This document shows, one piece after another, positions 25,900 to 35,972 of a stretch of 64,000 nt of DNA. The notes under the pieces are model-generated. The model had not been told where the DNA came from. It ran no database searches and saw nothing but the letters and a program-made list of their open reading frames with translations. The DNA is from Nocardia sp. CDC159 (GTDB taxonomy: Bacteria > Actinomycetota > Actinomycetes > Mycobacteriales > Mycobacteriaceae), in NCBI RefSeq assembly GCF_023740735.1, contig NZ_JAMRXH010000011.1, forward strand, positions 1 to 64,000. Direction: 5' to 3'. Positions within the stretch are counted from its first letter, which is position 1. Each line of letters starts with the position of its first letter. A program made the position numbers and the translations under genes.

Positions 25900-25954
25900 A
25901 GCTGAAGGCTCTCATACCGGGACGGATCGACCGACCGATTCCGGGAAAGACACG

Positions 25955-27499
25955 CTACAGAGGAAGCAGGTGATGTTTGCGCGGGTTCCGGTAGACCTGC
26001 TTGTCGCGCAGCAGCTGCAGGGCCTTGCGGATCTCCAGCCGGGTGGTGGCCGGTTCGATGACCGCGTCGATGTAGCCGCGTTCGGCCGCGATCCACGGGG
26101 TGGCCACGGTGGTGTTGTAGAAGTCGATCATCTGCTGGCGGATCGCGGCGCGCTGCTCCTCCGGGGCCGCCTCGATCTGCTTGCGGCCGACCACGCTGAC
26201 CGCGCTCTCCGCGCCCATGACCGCGATCCGGGCGGTCGGCCAGGCCAGGTTGACGTCCGCGCCGAGCTGTTTGGAGCCCATCACCGCGTAGCCGCCACCG
26301 TAGGACTTGCGGATCACCACGGTCACCTTGGGCACCGTCGCCTCGACGAAGGAGAACAGGAAGCGGCCGCCGCGCTTGATGACGCCGATCTTCTCCTGTT
26401 CCACGCCCGGCAGGAAGCCGGGCGTGTCCACGACGAACACCAGCGGGATCTCGAACGCGTCGCACATCCGCACGAAGTGCGCGGCCTTGTCGGAGGCCCG
26501 CGCGTCGAGCGCACCCGCGTACACCATCGGCTGATTGGCGACCACGCCCACGCTGCGGCCGTCGACCCGGGCGAAGCCGGTGATGATGTTCTGCCCCGCC
26601 GTCGCGCCGATCTCGTGGAAGTCGCCGTCGTCGAAGATCCGCAGCAGCACGTCGTGCATGTCGTAGGCCGCGTTGTCGGAGTCCGGCACCAGCGAGTTGA
26701 GTTCCAGATCGCTGTCGGTGATCTCCGGTTCCAGGCCCGGATTCACGATCGGCGGCAGCTCCTGGCAGCTGGACGGCAGATAGCTCAGGTACTGCCGCAC
26801 CCATTCGAAGGCGGCCTGCTCATCCTTGGCGACGTGGTGGATATTGCCGTACTCGGCCTGGTTCTGCGCGCCGCCGAGTTCCTCCAGCGAGACGTCCTCG
26901 CCGGTGACCTCGCGGATCACCTTGGGGCCGGTGACGAACATGTACGCCGCCTCGGTGGCGACCACGACGTCGGTATTGATCGGGGCGTACACCGCGCCGC
27001 CCGCGCAGCTGCCCAGGATCATCGAGATCTGCGGCACCAGCCCCGACAGCGGCTCCTGGCGACGGCCCATCTCGGCGTACCAGGCCAGCGAGGTCACCGC
27101 CTCCTGCACCCGCGCGCCGCCGGAGTCGTTGATGCCGACCACCGGGCAGCCGACCTTGGCCGCGAAGTCCATGACCGCGGCCACCTTGCGCCCGAACATC
27201 TCACCGACCGAACCGCCGTAGACGGTCTGATCGTGCGAGAACACCGCGACCGGGCGGCCGTCGACCAGGCCGTGCCCGGCCACGACGCCATCCCCGTAGA
27301 GCGCGTTCTTGTCGCCCGGATTGCGCACGAGCGCACCGATTTCCACGAAGGTACCGGGATCCAACAGCATGTTGATCCGTTCGCGGGCCGACGGAATACC
27401 CTTGCGGGCCCGCTTGGCCACCCCCGCTTCACCCGCCGGCTCCTGCGCTAGTTCTAACTTCTTCCGCAGGTCGGCAAGCTTTTCGGCGGTCGTGCTCAC
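25955..27499 (-). CDS. accD4: acyl-CoA carboxylase beta subunit AccD4 (mycolate pathway)
   Basis: AccD4 is the carboxyltransferase that, with AccA3 and AccD5, makes the long-chain carboxyacyl substrate condensed by Pks13. The 514-residue product has both crotonase-like halves: GINDSGGARVQEAVTSL and LGSCAGGAVYAP in the first, FVVDTPGFLPGVEQE and KSYGGGYAVMG in the second. Its length is nearly that of the M. tuberculosis protein. The GTG at 27499 overlaps the pks13 stop (GTGA), so it is translationally coupled to pks13, as expected for partners in one reaction. Confidence 0.95.
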   Translation of the reverse strand: MSTTAEKLADLRKKLELAQEPAGEAGVAKRARKGIPSARERINMLLDPGTFVEIGALVRNPGDKNALYGDGVVAGHGLVDGRPVAVFSHDQTVYGGSVGEMFGRKVAAVMDFAAKVGCPVVGINDSGGARVQEAVTSLAWYAEMGRRQEPLSGLVPQISMILGSCAGGAVYAPINTDVVVATEAAYMFVTGPKVIREVTGEDVSLEELGGAQNQAEYGNIHHVAKDEQAAFEWVRQYLSYLPSSCQELPPIVNPGLEPEITDSDLELNSLVPDSDNAAYDMHDVLLRIFDDGDFHEIGATAGQNIITGFARVDGRSVGVVANQPMVYAGALDARASDKAAHFVRMCDAFEIPLVFVVDTPGFLPGVEQEKIGVIKRGGRFLFSFVEATVPKVTVVIRKSYGGGYAVMGSKQLGADVNLAWPTARIAVMGAESAVSVVGRKQIEAAPEEQRAAIRQQMIDFYNTTVATPWIAAERGYIDAVIEPATTRLEIRKALQLLRDKQVYRNPRKHHLLPL

Positions 27500-30400
27500 T
27501 TCGCTCCCTTCGCGATCTCGGCAAGCTTCCGAGTGAGGTCGGCACCGATCGTGGCGATGCGTGGCTCGTCGACGATCTGGAGGTGGTCACCGGGGATGTG
27601 GATGACTTCCAGGTTGGGGATGTACTCGTCCCAGCCGCCGTTGGGGCGGCGGTTGGCGTAGCGGGGTTCGAGTTCGATCGCGCCGTCGTGGTAACGGTCG
27701 GCGAGGTAGAGCACCACATCGCCTTCGTAGCGCGACGGCCGCACCTTCGCCAGCTCGCGCTGCTCGATCCACGAGGTCCGCTGGTGTTCGAGGACTCCGC
27801 CCGGAATCTTCGCGCCGGAGAACTTCACCAGCTCCATGACGATCTGCAGCTGCTCCTCGTCGCTCGCCGCAGCCAGCTCCTCCAATTGCTCACGATCGAG
27901 CTCGGCTGGAAGATTGAAGGTCTTCTTCGCGAAGTCCTGGTATCGCGTGATGCGAGCGATCCGCTCCTCGGGGCTGTTGTCCTCCGGCTCCACCGGAATG
28001 GCCAGATCGAGCAGACCGATCAGGCGCACATCCGCGCCCTCCGCGCGCAGCAACTGGCCGACCTGCAGCGCGAGCACCGCGCCCAGCGACCAGCCGTACA
28101 GCACATACGGCCCCTCGGGCTGAATCTTGCGGATTTCCGGGAGGTACTGCCGCGCACGCTCTTCGATCGAGCCCTCGACCCGCTCGAAGCCGTACATCGG
28201 GGTATCTGCGGGCAGGCGCTTCAGCAGCGGATCGTAGACCAGCGTGTCACCACCGGCCGGGTGGAAGACCAGCACCGGCACCGCATCCGAGCCCTCCGCC
28301 CGCGGCCGCAGCGGACGCACGAAGCCATCGATCGCGCGCGCGTCGTGCTGATGCCGACGCACGATGTCCGACAGCTGCTCGATGGTCTCGCACTCGCGTA
28401 CTTCCTCCACATCGATCTCGGCCTCGACGCGCTCGGACAGCCGCTCCGCCAACTTCTTCGCGGTGGCATCGTCCAGAATCGGCAGCGTATTGAAGATGCC
28501 GCCCGCCGACTTCCCGGTCACCATGGCCCAGGTGCCGTAGGTGAGCCGCTCGGCGGCATCACGCGGCGGCACATTGTCCTCGCCCGCCGCCGAATCGGGC
28601 TCGGCGGCAGTGGTTTCGGCCACAGCGGCCTGCGGCTCGGCCTTCTCGGCGACCTGCGCCCGCACCGCGGCCGCCGGATCCTCCCCCTTCTCCACGGCCG
28701 CCCGCGCCGCGGCGATGAAGTTCTCGTCGACGGTCAGCGAACCGCCCTCGGCCGCCTGCTTCTCCGCCATCTCGCGGATCTGGTCGCGGTGCTCGATCGC
28801 GTAGCGCAGCACCTTGGCGACCTCGTGCAGGCTGGCGTCGCGCACGGCGGAGACCTGCAACTGCGGGATGTCGAATTCGTACTCGACCCGGTTCTTGATG
28901 CGCATGGCCATCAGCGAGTCCAGGCCCAGCTCCATGAGCGGGATCTCCATGGGCAGATCCTCCACGGCATAGCCCATGGACTCGGCGACGATCAGCGACA
29001 GGCGCTCCTCCACGGTCTGGCTGCCGTTGGGATCCCAGCGCTCGCCGAAGCTCTCGGCGACCGCGACCTCGGCCGATTCCTCGGCGGCGGGCTGCGCGGC
29101 CGGAACCGGCTGTGCCACCGCGGTTTCCGGCAGCGGAGCGCCGGAGGTCACGACCGCGTCGAACAGCAGCCGGAAGGCATTGCCCTCCTTCACATGCACC
29201 TGCACCGACGCGCCACCCGGATGCGGGGTGAGCGTGGTGGTCAGCGTCCCGGCGGCGGGTACCGGCGCATGCGCGATGGACGCACCGAGCGAGACATCCG
29301 AAAGCACCTGGGCCGCCGCTGCATTCACCAACGCGGCCAGATCGGTGGCAGCGGTCGCCGACACTTCCCACGCGTGGCGGCCGTCGGGCAGCGCCACATG
29401 CGAGCCCGGCACCCGGCCGACACCGGATCCGGCAGAGATGTTGACCTTGGGCCAGTACTCCTTGCGCAGGAACGCGGTGCGCGGAATATCGGCGTAGTCA
29501 CCGGCGGGCAGCAGCGACGACAGGTTCACCGGATGGCCCTGCACGTACAGCTGGGCCAGTGCGGAGATGATGTTGGCGGAGTCGTCTTCCTTGCGCTTGA
29601 GCGTCGGAATCAGCGCGGCGTTGTGCACGCCCGCCGCGAAGGTGGTGCCCAGCACCTGCATCAGCGCCACCGAATGCGGCGCGATCTCCAGGTAGGTGGT
29701 GATGCCGTTGTCGACCGCGGCCTGAATGGCGTAGCTGAAGCACACCGGCTGGCGCATATTCGCCACCCAGTAGTCGACGTCGTGTACCGGCTCCGAACCG
29801 GCGCGGAACACCTGGGACCTGCGCACGGTCGAATACAGATCGACCTTCGGCTTGCTCGGCTCGATGCCCGCGAGCTCGGCGGCCAATTCGCCCAGCAGCG
29901 GATCCATCTGGGAGGTGTGGCCCGCGCCGCGGGTCTGCAGGACGCGGGCGAACTTGCCCTCCGACTCCGCGCGCGCCACGACCGCCTGCACCTCGTCCGG
30001 CAGGCCGCCTATCACGGTATTGGTCGGCGCGGCGTACACCGCGACCTCCAGGCTCGGATAGTCCGCGATCACCTTCTCGATGTCCTCGGCGCTGTATTCG
30101 ACCAGCGCCATATTGCGGACCTCATCGTCGGTGATCATCTGCTCGCCCTCGCCCATCAGACGCGAACGTGCGCAGATGACCCGGACGGCGTCCTCGAGGT
30201 TCAACCCGCCCGAAACATAGGATCCGGCGGCCTCACCCTGCGAATGCCCCACCACCCCTTCGGGTTCCGCACCGTGCGCACGCAGCAGCGCGGCCAGGCC
30301 GACCTGAATGGTGAACACGCCGACCTGCGAGGTGCCCACATCCCAGTCCTGGGCGTCGTCGAGGATCATCTCCTTGACCGAGTATCCGGCCTCGTCCTGC

Positions 30401-32610
30401 ACCAGCTCGTCGACCTCGTCGACGGCGCGGGCGAAGATCGAATTCTCCAGGTAGAGCTGCTTGCCCATCTTGCGGTGGTGCGAGCCGAAGCCGCCGAACA
30501 CCCACATCGGGCCGCGCGCGGCGGGGGCATCGGCGGTGAAGACGCCCTGGCCGGGCTTGCCCTCGGCAATGGCACGCAGGCCGGTGATCGCCTCCTCGTG
30601 TGTCGTGGCCAGCACGACACCGCGGGAACGACCGTGATTGCGCTTGGCCAGCGACCGCGCCACATCGGCGAGCGGAGTCGCCTGTCCCGCTTCGGATTCC
30701 AGCCAGTCGGCCAGATCGGCGGCGGCGCGCCGGCGGCGCGAGGGCAGATAGCCGGAGACGGCCAGGATCACCGGCAGCGGCTCGGTGCGCGCCTCGGTCC
30801 ACTCCGCCACCGGCTCCGCCGCCTCGACGATGGCCTCGGCATCGGCGACCACATCGGTGGTCTCGTCGTCCAGATCGCTTGCCGCCGTAGCGGTTTCCGG
30901 AAGCTCCGTCTCGACCGGGGTCGGAACGTATTCCTGGATCACGATGTGGGCGTTGGTGCCGCCGAAGCCGAAACCGGAAATGCCGATGGTCGCCCTGCCG
31001 CTGTAGCGCGGGAATTCGGTGGGTGCGTCGACGACCTTCAGATGCGCCTGATCCCAGGCGATGTACGGGTTCGGACCGGCGAAGTTGATATTCGGCGGGA
31101 TAACGTCGTGTTGCAACGACATGATCACCTTGGCCAGGCTGGCCGCGCCTGCGCCGGACTCGAGATGGCCGAAGTTCGTCTTGGCCGAGCCAAGCAGTGC
31201 GGGCTTGTCGGCATCCCGGCCTCGGCCGACTACCCGACCGAGCGCATCGGCCTCGATGGGGTCGCCGAGCAGGGTCCCGGTACCGTGCGCCTCGATGTAA
31301 TCGACCGTGGAGGGGACGATTCCGGCATCGCGGTAGGCGCGCCGGAGGACCTCGGCCTGCGCGTCGGGATTCGGCGCGGGCAGGCCATTGGAACGACCGT
31401 CGGAGTTGACCGCCGAGCCCTTGATCACCGCCAGGATTCGATCGCCGTCACGCTCGGCGTCGGCCAGGCGCTTGAGCACGACCAGGCCGCCGCCCTCCGA
31501 GCGGGCGATACCGTCGGCGTCGGACGAGAAAGCCTTGATCCGGCCGTTCTCGGCAATCATGCCGATCGAGTCGAAGCCGAGCGAACCGAACGGGGCCAGC
31601 AGCATGTTCACACCGCCAGCCAGAGCGAGATCCGCCTCGCCGCTACGCAGTGCACGCACCGCCTGGTGCACGGCGACCAGCGTCGAGGAGCAGGCGGTGT
31701 CGAGAGCGACCGAGGGGCCGCGGAAGTCGTAGAAGTAGGAAACCCGACCAGCGATGATCGAGGTGTTGGTGCCGGTCAGCCCGTAAGCGGCGGCGGAGGC
31801 GGGGGCGCTCGGATCGGCCTCGCCCAACCCGGCGGCGGTAACGAACATGAAGTCGTTGGTCGAGGAGCCGATGAACACACCCACCGCCTCGCCCTTGAGC
31901 TCATTCGCGGGAATCCGCGCGTGCTCCAGGGCTTCCCAGGTCAGCTCCAGCGCCAGGCGCTGCTGCGGATCCATCCGCTCCACCTCGAGCGGCGAGATGG
32001 CGAAGAACTCGGCATCGAAGTTCTTGATCACATCCTGGGAGAGGTAGCCGCCGAAAGTCTTGGACTTCTCCACGATCTCGGCGACGCGCGGGTCCGAGGT
32101 GAACTCCGACCAGCGTCCCTCGGGGAGCTCGCTGATTCCGTCTCCCCGATTGATCAGGAATTCCCAGGTGCTCTCCGGAGTATCCCCCGCCCCGGGCAGC
32201 CGCGTGGACAACCCGACGATGGCGATATCGTGCGCCTCGTCCGGCGTGAACCCGGCCGTATAGAAGGCGTCGTCCGCCGCCTCCTCCGCAACCTCGGGCT
32301 CCCCGTTGATGATTCGCTCCGCCAGCGAGGCGATGGTCGGGTGCTGGTACACGATCGTCGCGTTCAGCATCACGCCGGTGAGTTCCTCGATGTCGCCACC
32401 GAGGGCGATGGCATCGCGCGAGGCCAGACCGAATTCCTCCATCGGCCGGTCCACGGTGATCTGTTCGATCGGCTGGCCGGTCGCCTCGGCGACCCAGCGG
32501 CGCAGCCACTCACGCAGTTCGGCCACGGACATGTCGGTGCCCGGTTTGTCGGTGACCGCCTCGACAGCGTCGGCGGTCTCGGTCGTCTGGGTGCCCTCGT
32601 TGTCAGCCAT
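27496..32610 (-). CDS. pks13: polyketide synthase Pks13 (mycolic acid condensase)
   Basis: Pks13 performs the final Claisen-type condensation of mycolic acid synthesis. The roughly 1704-residue protein has the full order ACP-KS-AT-ACP-TE. Visible active sites are the N-terminal ACP Ser (GLAS, residue about 64), the KS Cys in DTACSST (about 307), the AT Ser in GHSQGE (about 790), the C-terminal ACP Ser in GLDSL (about 1232) and the thioesterase Ser in YGWSLG (about 1508). The N-terminal ACP loads the meromycoloyl chain from FadD32. The ATG at 32610 has GAGG six bases upstream. Its stop overlaps accD4. The mycobacterial N-ACP motif is GLSS; here it is GLAS with the attachment Ser kept. Confidence 0.96.
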   Translation of the reverse strand: MADNEGTQTTETADAVEAVTDKPGTDMSVAELREWLRRWVAEATGQPIEQITVDRPMEEFGLASRDAIALGGDIEELTGVMLNATIVYQHPTIASLAERIINGEPEVAEEAADDAFYTAGFTPDEAHDIAIVGLSTRLPGAGDTPESTWEFLINRGDGISELPEGRWSEFTSDPRVAEIVEKSKTFGGYLSQDVIKNFDAEFFAISPLEVERMDPQQRLALELTWEALEHARIPANELKGEAVGVFIGSSTNDFMFVTAAGLGEADPSAPASAAAYGLTGTNTSIIAGRVSYFYDFRGPSVALDTACSSTLVAVHQAVRALRSGEADLALAGGVNMLLAPFGSLGFDSIGMIAENGRIKAFSSDADGIARSEGGGLVVLKRLADAERDGDRILAVIKGSAVNSDGRSNGLPAPNPDAQAEVLRRAYRDAGIVPSTVDYIEAHGTGTLLGDPIEADALGRVVGRGRDADKPALLGSAKTNFGHLESGAGAASLAKVIMSLQHDVIPPNINFAGPNPYIAWDQAHLKVVDAPTEFPRYSGRATIGISGFGFGGTNAHIVIQEYVPTPVETELPETATAASDLDDETTDVVADAEAIVEAAEPVAEWTEARTEPLPVILAVSGYLPSRRRRAAADLADWLESEAGQATPLADVARSLAKRNHGRSRGVVLATTHEEAITGLRAIAEGKPGQGVFTADAPAARGPMWVFGGFGSHHRKMGKQLYLENSIFARAVDEVDELVQDEAGYSVKEMILDDAQDWDVGTSQVGVFTIQVGLAALLRAHGAEPEGVVGHSQGEAAGSYVSGGLNLEDAVRVICARSRLMGEGEQMITDDEVRNMALVEYSAEDIEKVIADYPSLEVAVYAAPTNTVIGGLPDEVQAVVARAESEGKFARVLQTRGAGHTSQMDPLLGELAAELAGIEPSKPKVDLYSTVRRSQVFRAGSEPVHDVDYWVANMRQPVCFSYAIQAAVDNGITTYLEIAPHSVALMQVLGTTFAAGVHNAALIPTLKRKEDDSANIISALAQLYVQGHPVNLSSLLPAGDYADIPRTAFLRKEYWPKVNISAGSGVGRVPGSHVALPDGRHAWEVSATAATDLAALVNAAAAQVLSDVSLGASIAHAPVPAAGTLTTTLTPHPGGASVQVHVKEGNAFRLLFDAVVTSGAPLPETAVAQPVPAAQPAAEESAEVAVAESFGERWDPNGSQTVEERLSLIVAESMGYAVEDLPMEIPLMELGLDSLMAMRIKNRVEYEFDIPQLQVSAVRDASLHEVAKVLRYAIEHRDQIREMAEKQAAEGGSLTVDENFIAAARAAVEKGEDPAAAVRAQVAEKAEPQAAVAETTAAEPDSAAGEDNVPPRDAAERLTYGTWAMVTGKSAGGIFNTLPILDDATAKKLAERLSERVEAEIDVEEVRECETIEQLSDIVRRHQHDARAIDGFVRPLRPRAEGSDAVPVLVFHPAGGDTLVYDPLLKRLPADTPMYGFERVEGSIEERARQYLPEIRKIQPEGPYVLYGWSLGAVLALQVGQLLRAEGADVRLIGLLDLAIPVEPEDNSPEERIARITRYQDFAKKTFNLPAELDREQLEELAAASDEEQLQIVMELVKFSGAKIPGGVLEHQRTSWIEQRELAKVRPSRYEGDVVLYLADRYHDGAIELEPRYANRRPNGGWDEYIPNLEVIHIPGDHLQIVDEPRIATIGADLTRKLAEIAKGAK

Positions 32611-32676
32611 CAATTCCTCAAGCTACCTGGGTGCGGGGGTTGAGCGGCGGGTATTGACAGCCAGTGTCCCCTGTGC

Positions 32677-34602
32677 TCACTCTTCGTCGGGTGCGTCGGG
32701 GAAGGCCTGCTGCTGATGACGACCACCGCGCAGCGTGCCTTCCAGATATTCGGCCTTGCAGGCGCGGCGGGCGATCTTGCCGCTGGAGGTGCGCGGAATC
32801 GAGCCGGCCGGGACCAGCAGCACGTCGCGCGCGGTCACGCCGTGCCGCTGCGACAGCGCCGCGCGCACCGCGTCGGCGATCGGGCCGGGATCGGCCTTGT
32901 GCGCGCCGGGCCCGCGCTCGGCCACGATCACCAACTGCTCGGAGGCGTCGTCCGGATCGAAGGTCAGACCCGAATGGCTGTCGTGGGCGAACACCTCGGC
33001 GGGTAGCTGATTGGCCGGGACCGAGAAGGCCGCGACGAAGCCGGGGCGCAGCAGCTTGCTGGCCTCCTGCGCCGAGTACTCGAGATCCTGCGGATAGTGG
33101 TTGCGGCCGTCGACGATCACCAGATCCTTCACCCGGCCGGTGATGTAGAGCTCGCCGTCGACGTAGACGCCGTAATCGCCGGTGCGCATCCAGATGGCGT
33201 CGGCGGGGGTACCCTCGGCCTTGCTGCCCTCGGGCAGGCGCCGGTTCAGCAGGTTCTTGAAGGTCTTGCGGGTCTCCTCGTCGCGACCCCAGTAGCCCTG
33301 GCCGATGTTGTTGCCGTGCAGCCAGATCTCGCCGACCCGGCCCTCGGGCAGCTCCTGGGCGCCCTCGGGGTGGTCGATCGTGTCGGGATCGACGATCGCG
33401 GCCCACTGCGACAGCGCGACATAGCCGCAGCTGACCTGGGCGATGGAGTTAGGGGTGCCCTGTTCGACCTTGACGATGCGACCGGCGTTGAGCTCGTTGC
33501 GGTCGACGTAGATGACCTTGGCCTCGTCCTCGTGCCGGGTCGCCGAGACGAACAGCGTCGCCTCGGCCATGCCGTAGCACGGCTTGATGGCCGTCTTGGG
33601 CAGGCCGTAGGGCGCGAACGCGTCGTTGAACTTCTTCATCGACGAGGTGGTCACCGGCTCCGAGCCGTTGATCAGGCCGATGACATTGGACAGGTCCAGC
33701 GATTCGCCGTTCTTCGGCAGACCGCGCGCGGCGGCGTGCTCGAAGGCGAAATTCGGTGCCGCGGCGAAGGTTCCGGCGCCGTCGGAGACCGCGGCCAGCT
33801 CCTTGATCCACCGGCTCGGGCGGCGCACGAAGGCGCTCGGCGACATGATGGTGATGTACTTGCCGCCGATCGCGGGCAGGATCACGCACAGCAGGCCCAT
33901 ATCGTGGAACAGCGGCAGCCAGGTGACACCGCGCGAATTCCAGTCCAGGTTGATGGCGTTCACCATCTGCAGCAGGTTGGTGCCGACCGCGCGGTGGGTG
34001 ATCTCCACACCGGCGGGGGTGCGCGTCGAGCCGGAGGTGTACTGCAGGTAGGCGATGTCGTCGACGGTGATTTCCGGACGCACCCAGGCATCACCCAGAG
34101 TGTCGGGCACGGCGTCGACGGCGATGATGCGCGGGCGCTGCGCGGCCGGGAGCGGGCGGAAGAACTGGCGCACACCCGCGGCGGAGGAGCTCGCCGTGAG
34201 AATGGCCGAGGGGGTGCAGTCGCCGAGGACCGCGTGCAGGCGGTCGGTGTGGCCCGGCTCGTCCGGGTCGAACAGCGGCACCGCGATCGTCCCGGCGTAG
34301 ATGGCGGCGAAGAAGGAGACCACGTAATCCAGACCCTGCGGCGCGAGAATCGCCACCCGGTCGCCGGGCTTGGTCACCTGCTGCAGTCGAGCGGCCACCG
34401 CGCGCAGCCGAATGCCGAATTCCCGCCAGGTCAGGTCCTGGTACTCACCGTCGCGCTCCCGGGAGTAATCGATGTAGCGGTACGCAAGGGTGTTCGCGTC
34501 GTTGCGAGTGTGCTTCTCGACGTAATCGACCAGGGTCCGTCCCTCGGGAATGCTGATGTTCCCGGTTTCGTCCAGGTAGTCGTCGAAAGTCTCGTCCGTC
34601 AT
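32677..34602 (-). CDS. fadD32: long-chain fatty-acid-AMP ligase FadD32
   Basis: FadD32 activates the meromycolic chain as an acyl-adenylate and passes it to the N-terminal ACP of Pks13. The 641-residue product shows the adenylation motifs YLQYTSGSTRTPAGVEITHRA, LPLFHDMGLL, CYGMAEATLF and TGDYGVYVDGELYITGR. It belongs to the FAAL group by context and by full-length similarity to the mycobacterial enzyme. The ATG at 34602 has a very strong GGAGGAGAAGG site; the ORF opens 36 bases earlier without one. It lies 66 bases before pks13 and likely leads the fadD32-pks13-accD4 operon. Confidence 0.96.
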   Translation of the reverse strand: MTDETFDDYLDETGNISIPEGRTLVDYVEKHTRNDANTLAYRYIDYSRERDGEYQDLTWREFGIRLRAVAARLQQVTKPGDRVAILAPQGLDYVVSFFAAIYAGTIAVPLFDPDEPGHTDRLHAVLGDCTPSAILTASSSAAGVRQFFRPLPAAQRPRIIAVDAVPDTLGDAWVRPEITVDDIAYLQYTSGSTRTPAGVEITHRAVGTNLLQMVNAINLDWNSRGVTWLPLFHDMGLLCVILPAIGGKYITIMSPSAFVRRPSRWIKELAAVSDGAGTFAAAPNFAFEHAAARGLPKNGESLDLSNVIGLINGSEPVTTSSMKKFNDAFAPYGLPKTAIKPCYGMAEATLFVSATRHEDEAKVIYVDRNELNAGRIVKVEQGTPNSIAQVSCGYVALSQWAAIVDPDTIDHPEGAQELPEGRVGEIWLHGNNIGQGYWGRDEETRKTFKNLLNRRLPEGSKAEGTPADAIWMRTGDYGVYVDGELYITGRVKDLVIVDGRNHYPQDLEYSAQEASKLLRPGFVAAFSVPANQLPAEVFAHDSHSGLTFDPDDASEQLVIVAERGPGAHKADPGPIADAVRAALSQRHGVTARDVLLVPAGSIPRTSSGKIARRACKAEYLEGTLRGGRHQQQAFPDAPDEE

Positions 34603-34828
34603 TCCTTCTCCTCCGAGGCACACGCAGCACGGCGACATGGCCGCTGTTACCTGTGAGGCCCCGACTCGCTATCGCCCGCGGGCGCTCTGTGGTGCCAGAG
34701 CATGCCTGCAGCTTTATCGGCGGTCTGCGCGGTGACCGCCTATCGGCTAGATGTACTCAAACCAGAGACATGTTACAGAGCAGGCCCCGAAGCAGTCTCC
34801 GGAGCGCGGCGAACACGTCCTAGTGGCC

Positions 34829-35842
34829 CTATTCCTCCCGCAGCAACGGGATCACCGGCGCGAACGCGTCCATCTGGGTCGGAAACACTCCGACATAGGA
34901 CATCGAGGTCGAAGCTCGCACGTTACGGATCTGCTCGGCGATCTCCTCGAATGTGCCGATCGCCACATACGGCGACGTCAGAATGTCCTCGACGGTCAGT
35001 TGGACGTCGACCTCGAGATCGGGGTGCAAACCCTTCTCGATCGCGTTCAACGCCATCTCCGCGGTCCGCTCGCGATCGTCGGTGACGAGTATCGCGGTGA
35101 TGGCCCAGTTCAGCTCGATGTCGGCGAAACGATCACCGGCCGCCTCCTTGATCAGATGCACTTTCTCGATGGTCTTGGCGAGGGTGATTCCGGACAGCAG
35201 ACCCTTGCCCTCGCGGGTCGTCCGCGGAACCACGGAAATGATGTCGGCGTGTTTGGCCGCCAGGCGCAGCATCCGCGGACCGCCGCCCCCGGTGGCCAGC
35301 GGCGGGCGCGGACCCTGCCGCGGGCGCGGCGTCCCCTTGATGCCGCGCACCCGGTAGTGCTTGCCCTCGAAGTGGCACTCCTGGCCGCGCAACAGCACAT
35401 CCAGGATGGTCAGCGCCTCGTCGAGCCGCTCGAGCCGCACACCAGGCGACTCGTAGGGAATTCCGGCCGCCTCGAATTCGCCCTTGATCCAGCCCGCACC
35501 GACGCCCAGCTCCAGCCGCCCCCGGGACAGCACATCGATGGTGGCCGCGTCCTTGGCCAGCACCACCGGGTGGCGAAAGCCGTTGGCCAGCACGGAGGTT
35601 GCGAGCCGGATGCGCTCGGTCGCCACGGCCAGCGCGCCGAGTGCGGCGATCGGGCCGATCTGCGGGCCCAGATGATCCGGCACCGCGAAGGTGTCGTAGC
35701 CGTACTGCTCCGCCTGCTGGGCGAGCTTCACGAACTTGCGCGCGCAGCCCTCCTGCTGGCTGCCCTCCCCCGCCGCGGCGAAACGGAAGCGCCGCAGCGG
35801 CGTGCCCAGCGCCGATAGCGCTGGTGCGGCGGCTTCTGTCAT
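34829..35842 (-). CDS. LLM class F420-dependent oxidoreductase
   Basis: The 337-residue product is a luciferase-like monooxygenase-fold protein of the F420-dependent group: YGYDTFAVPDHLG, RIRLATSVLANGFRHP, LSRGRLELGVGAGWIKGEF and PPLATGGGGPRMLRLA follow the usual barrel strands. It could act as an F420-linked dehydrogenase or reductase; the substrate is unknown. The ATG at 35842 has CAGGAG upstream. It stands between fadD32 and the Rv3802c-like lipase, a place with no such gene in M. tuberculosis as I recall, so it is either a passenger or a lineage-specific addition to lipid metabolism. Confidence 0.87.
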   Translation of the reverse strand: MTEAAAPALSALGTPLRRFRFAAAGEGSQQEGCARKFVKLAQQAEQYGYDTFAVPDHLGPQIGPIAALGALAVATERIRLATSVLANGFRHPVVLAKDAATIDVLSRGRLELGVGAGWIKGEFEAAGIPYESPGVRLERLDEALTILDVLLRGQECHFEGKHYRVRGIKGTPRPRQGPRPPLATGGGGPRMLRLAAKHADIISVVPRTTREGKGLLSGITLAKTIEKVHLIKEAAGDRFADIELNWAITAILVTDDRERTAEMALNAIEKGLHPDLEVDVQLTVEDILTSPYVAIGTFEEIAEQIRNVRASTSMSYVGVFPTQMDAFAPVIPLLREE

Positions 35843-35972
35843 GAACTCCTGCTCCTGGCCGTGCGGAAATCGCTGCGACGCCGGGCGGTCCGGGAAACCG
35901 GCTCCGGCGTCGCGATCATCGCAGCACTTTACAGCCTGTGGAAGAAACCGGGAGGTTCTCTTCTGCCGGGGG

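Noticed and set aside
27583..32643. Plus-strand open frame of 1686 codons
   Set aside because: It is the exact antisense of pks13, with no recognisable domain and an Arg/Gly/Leu-rich composition.
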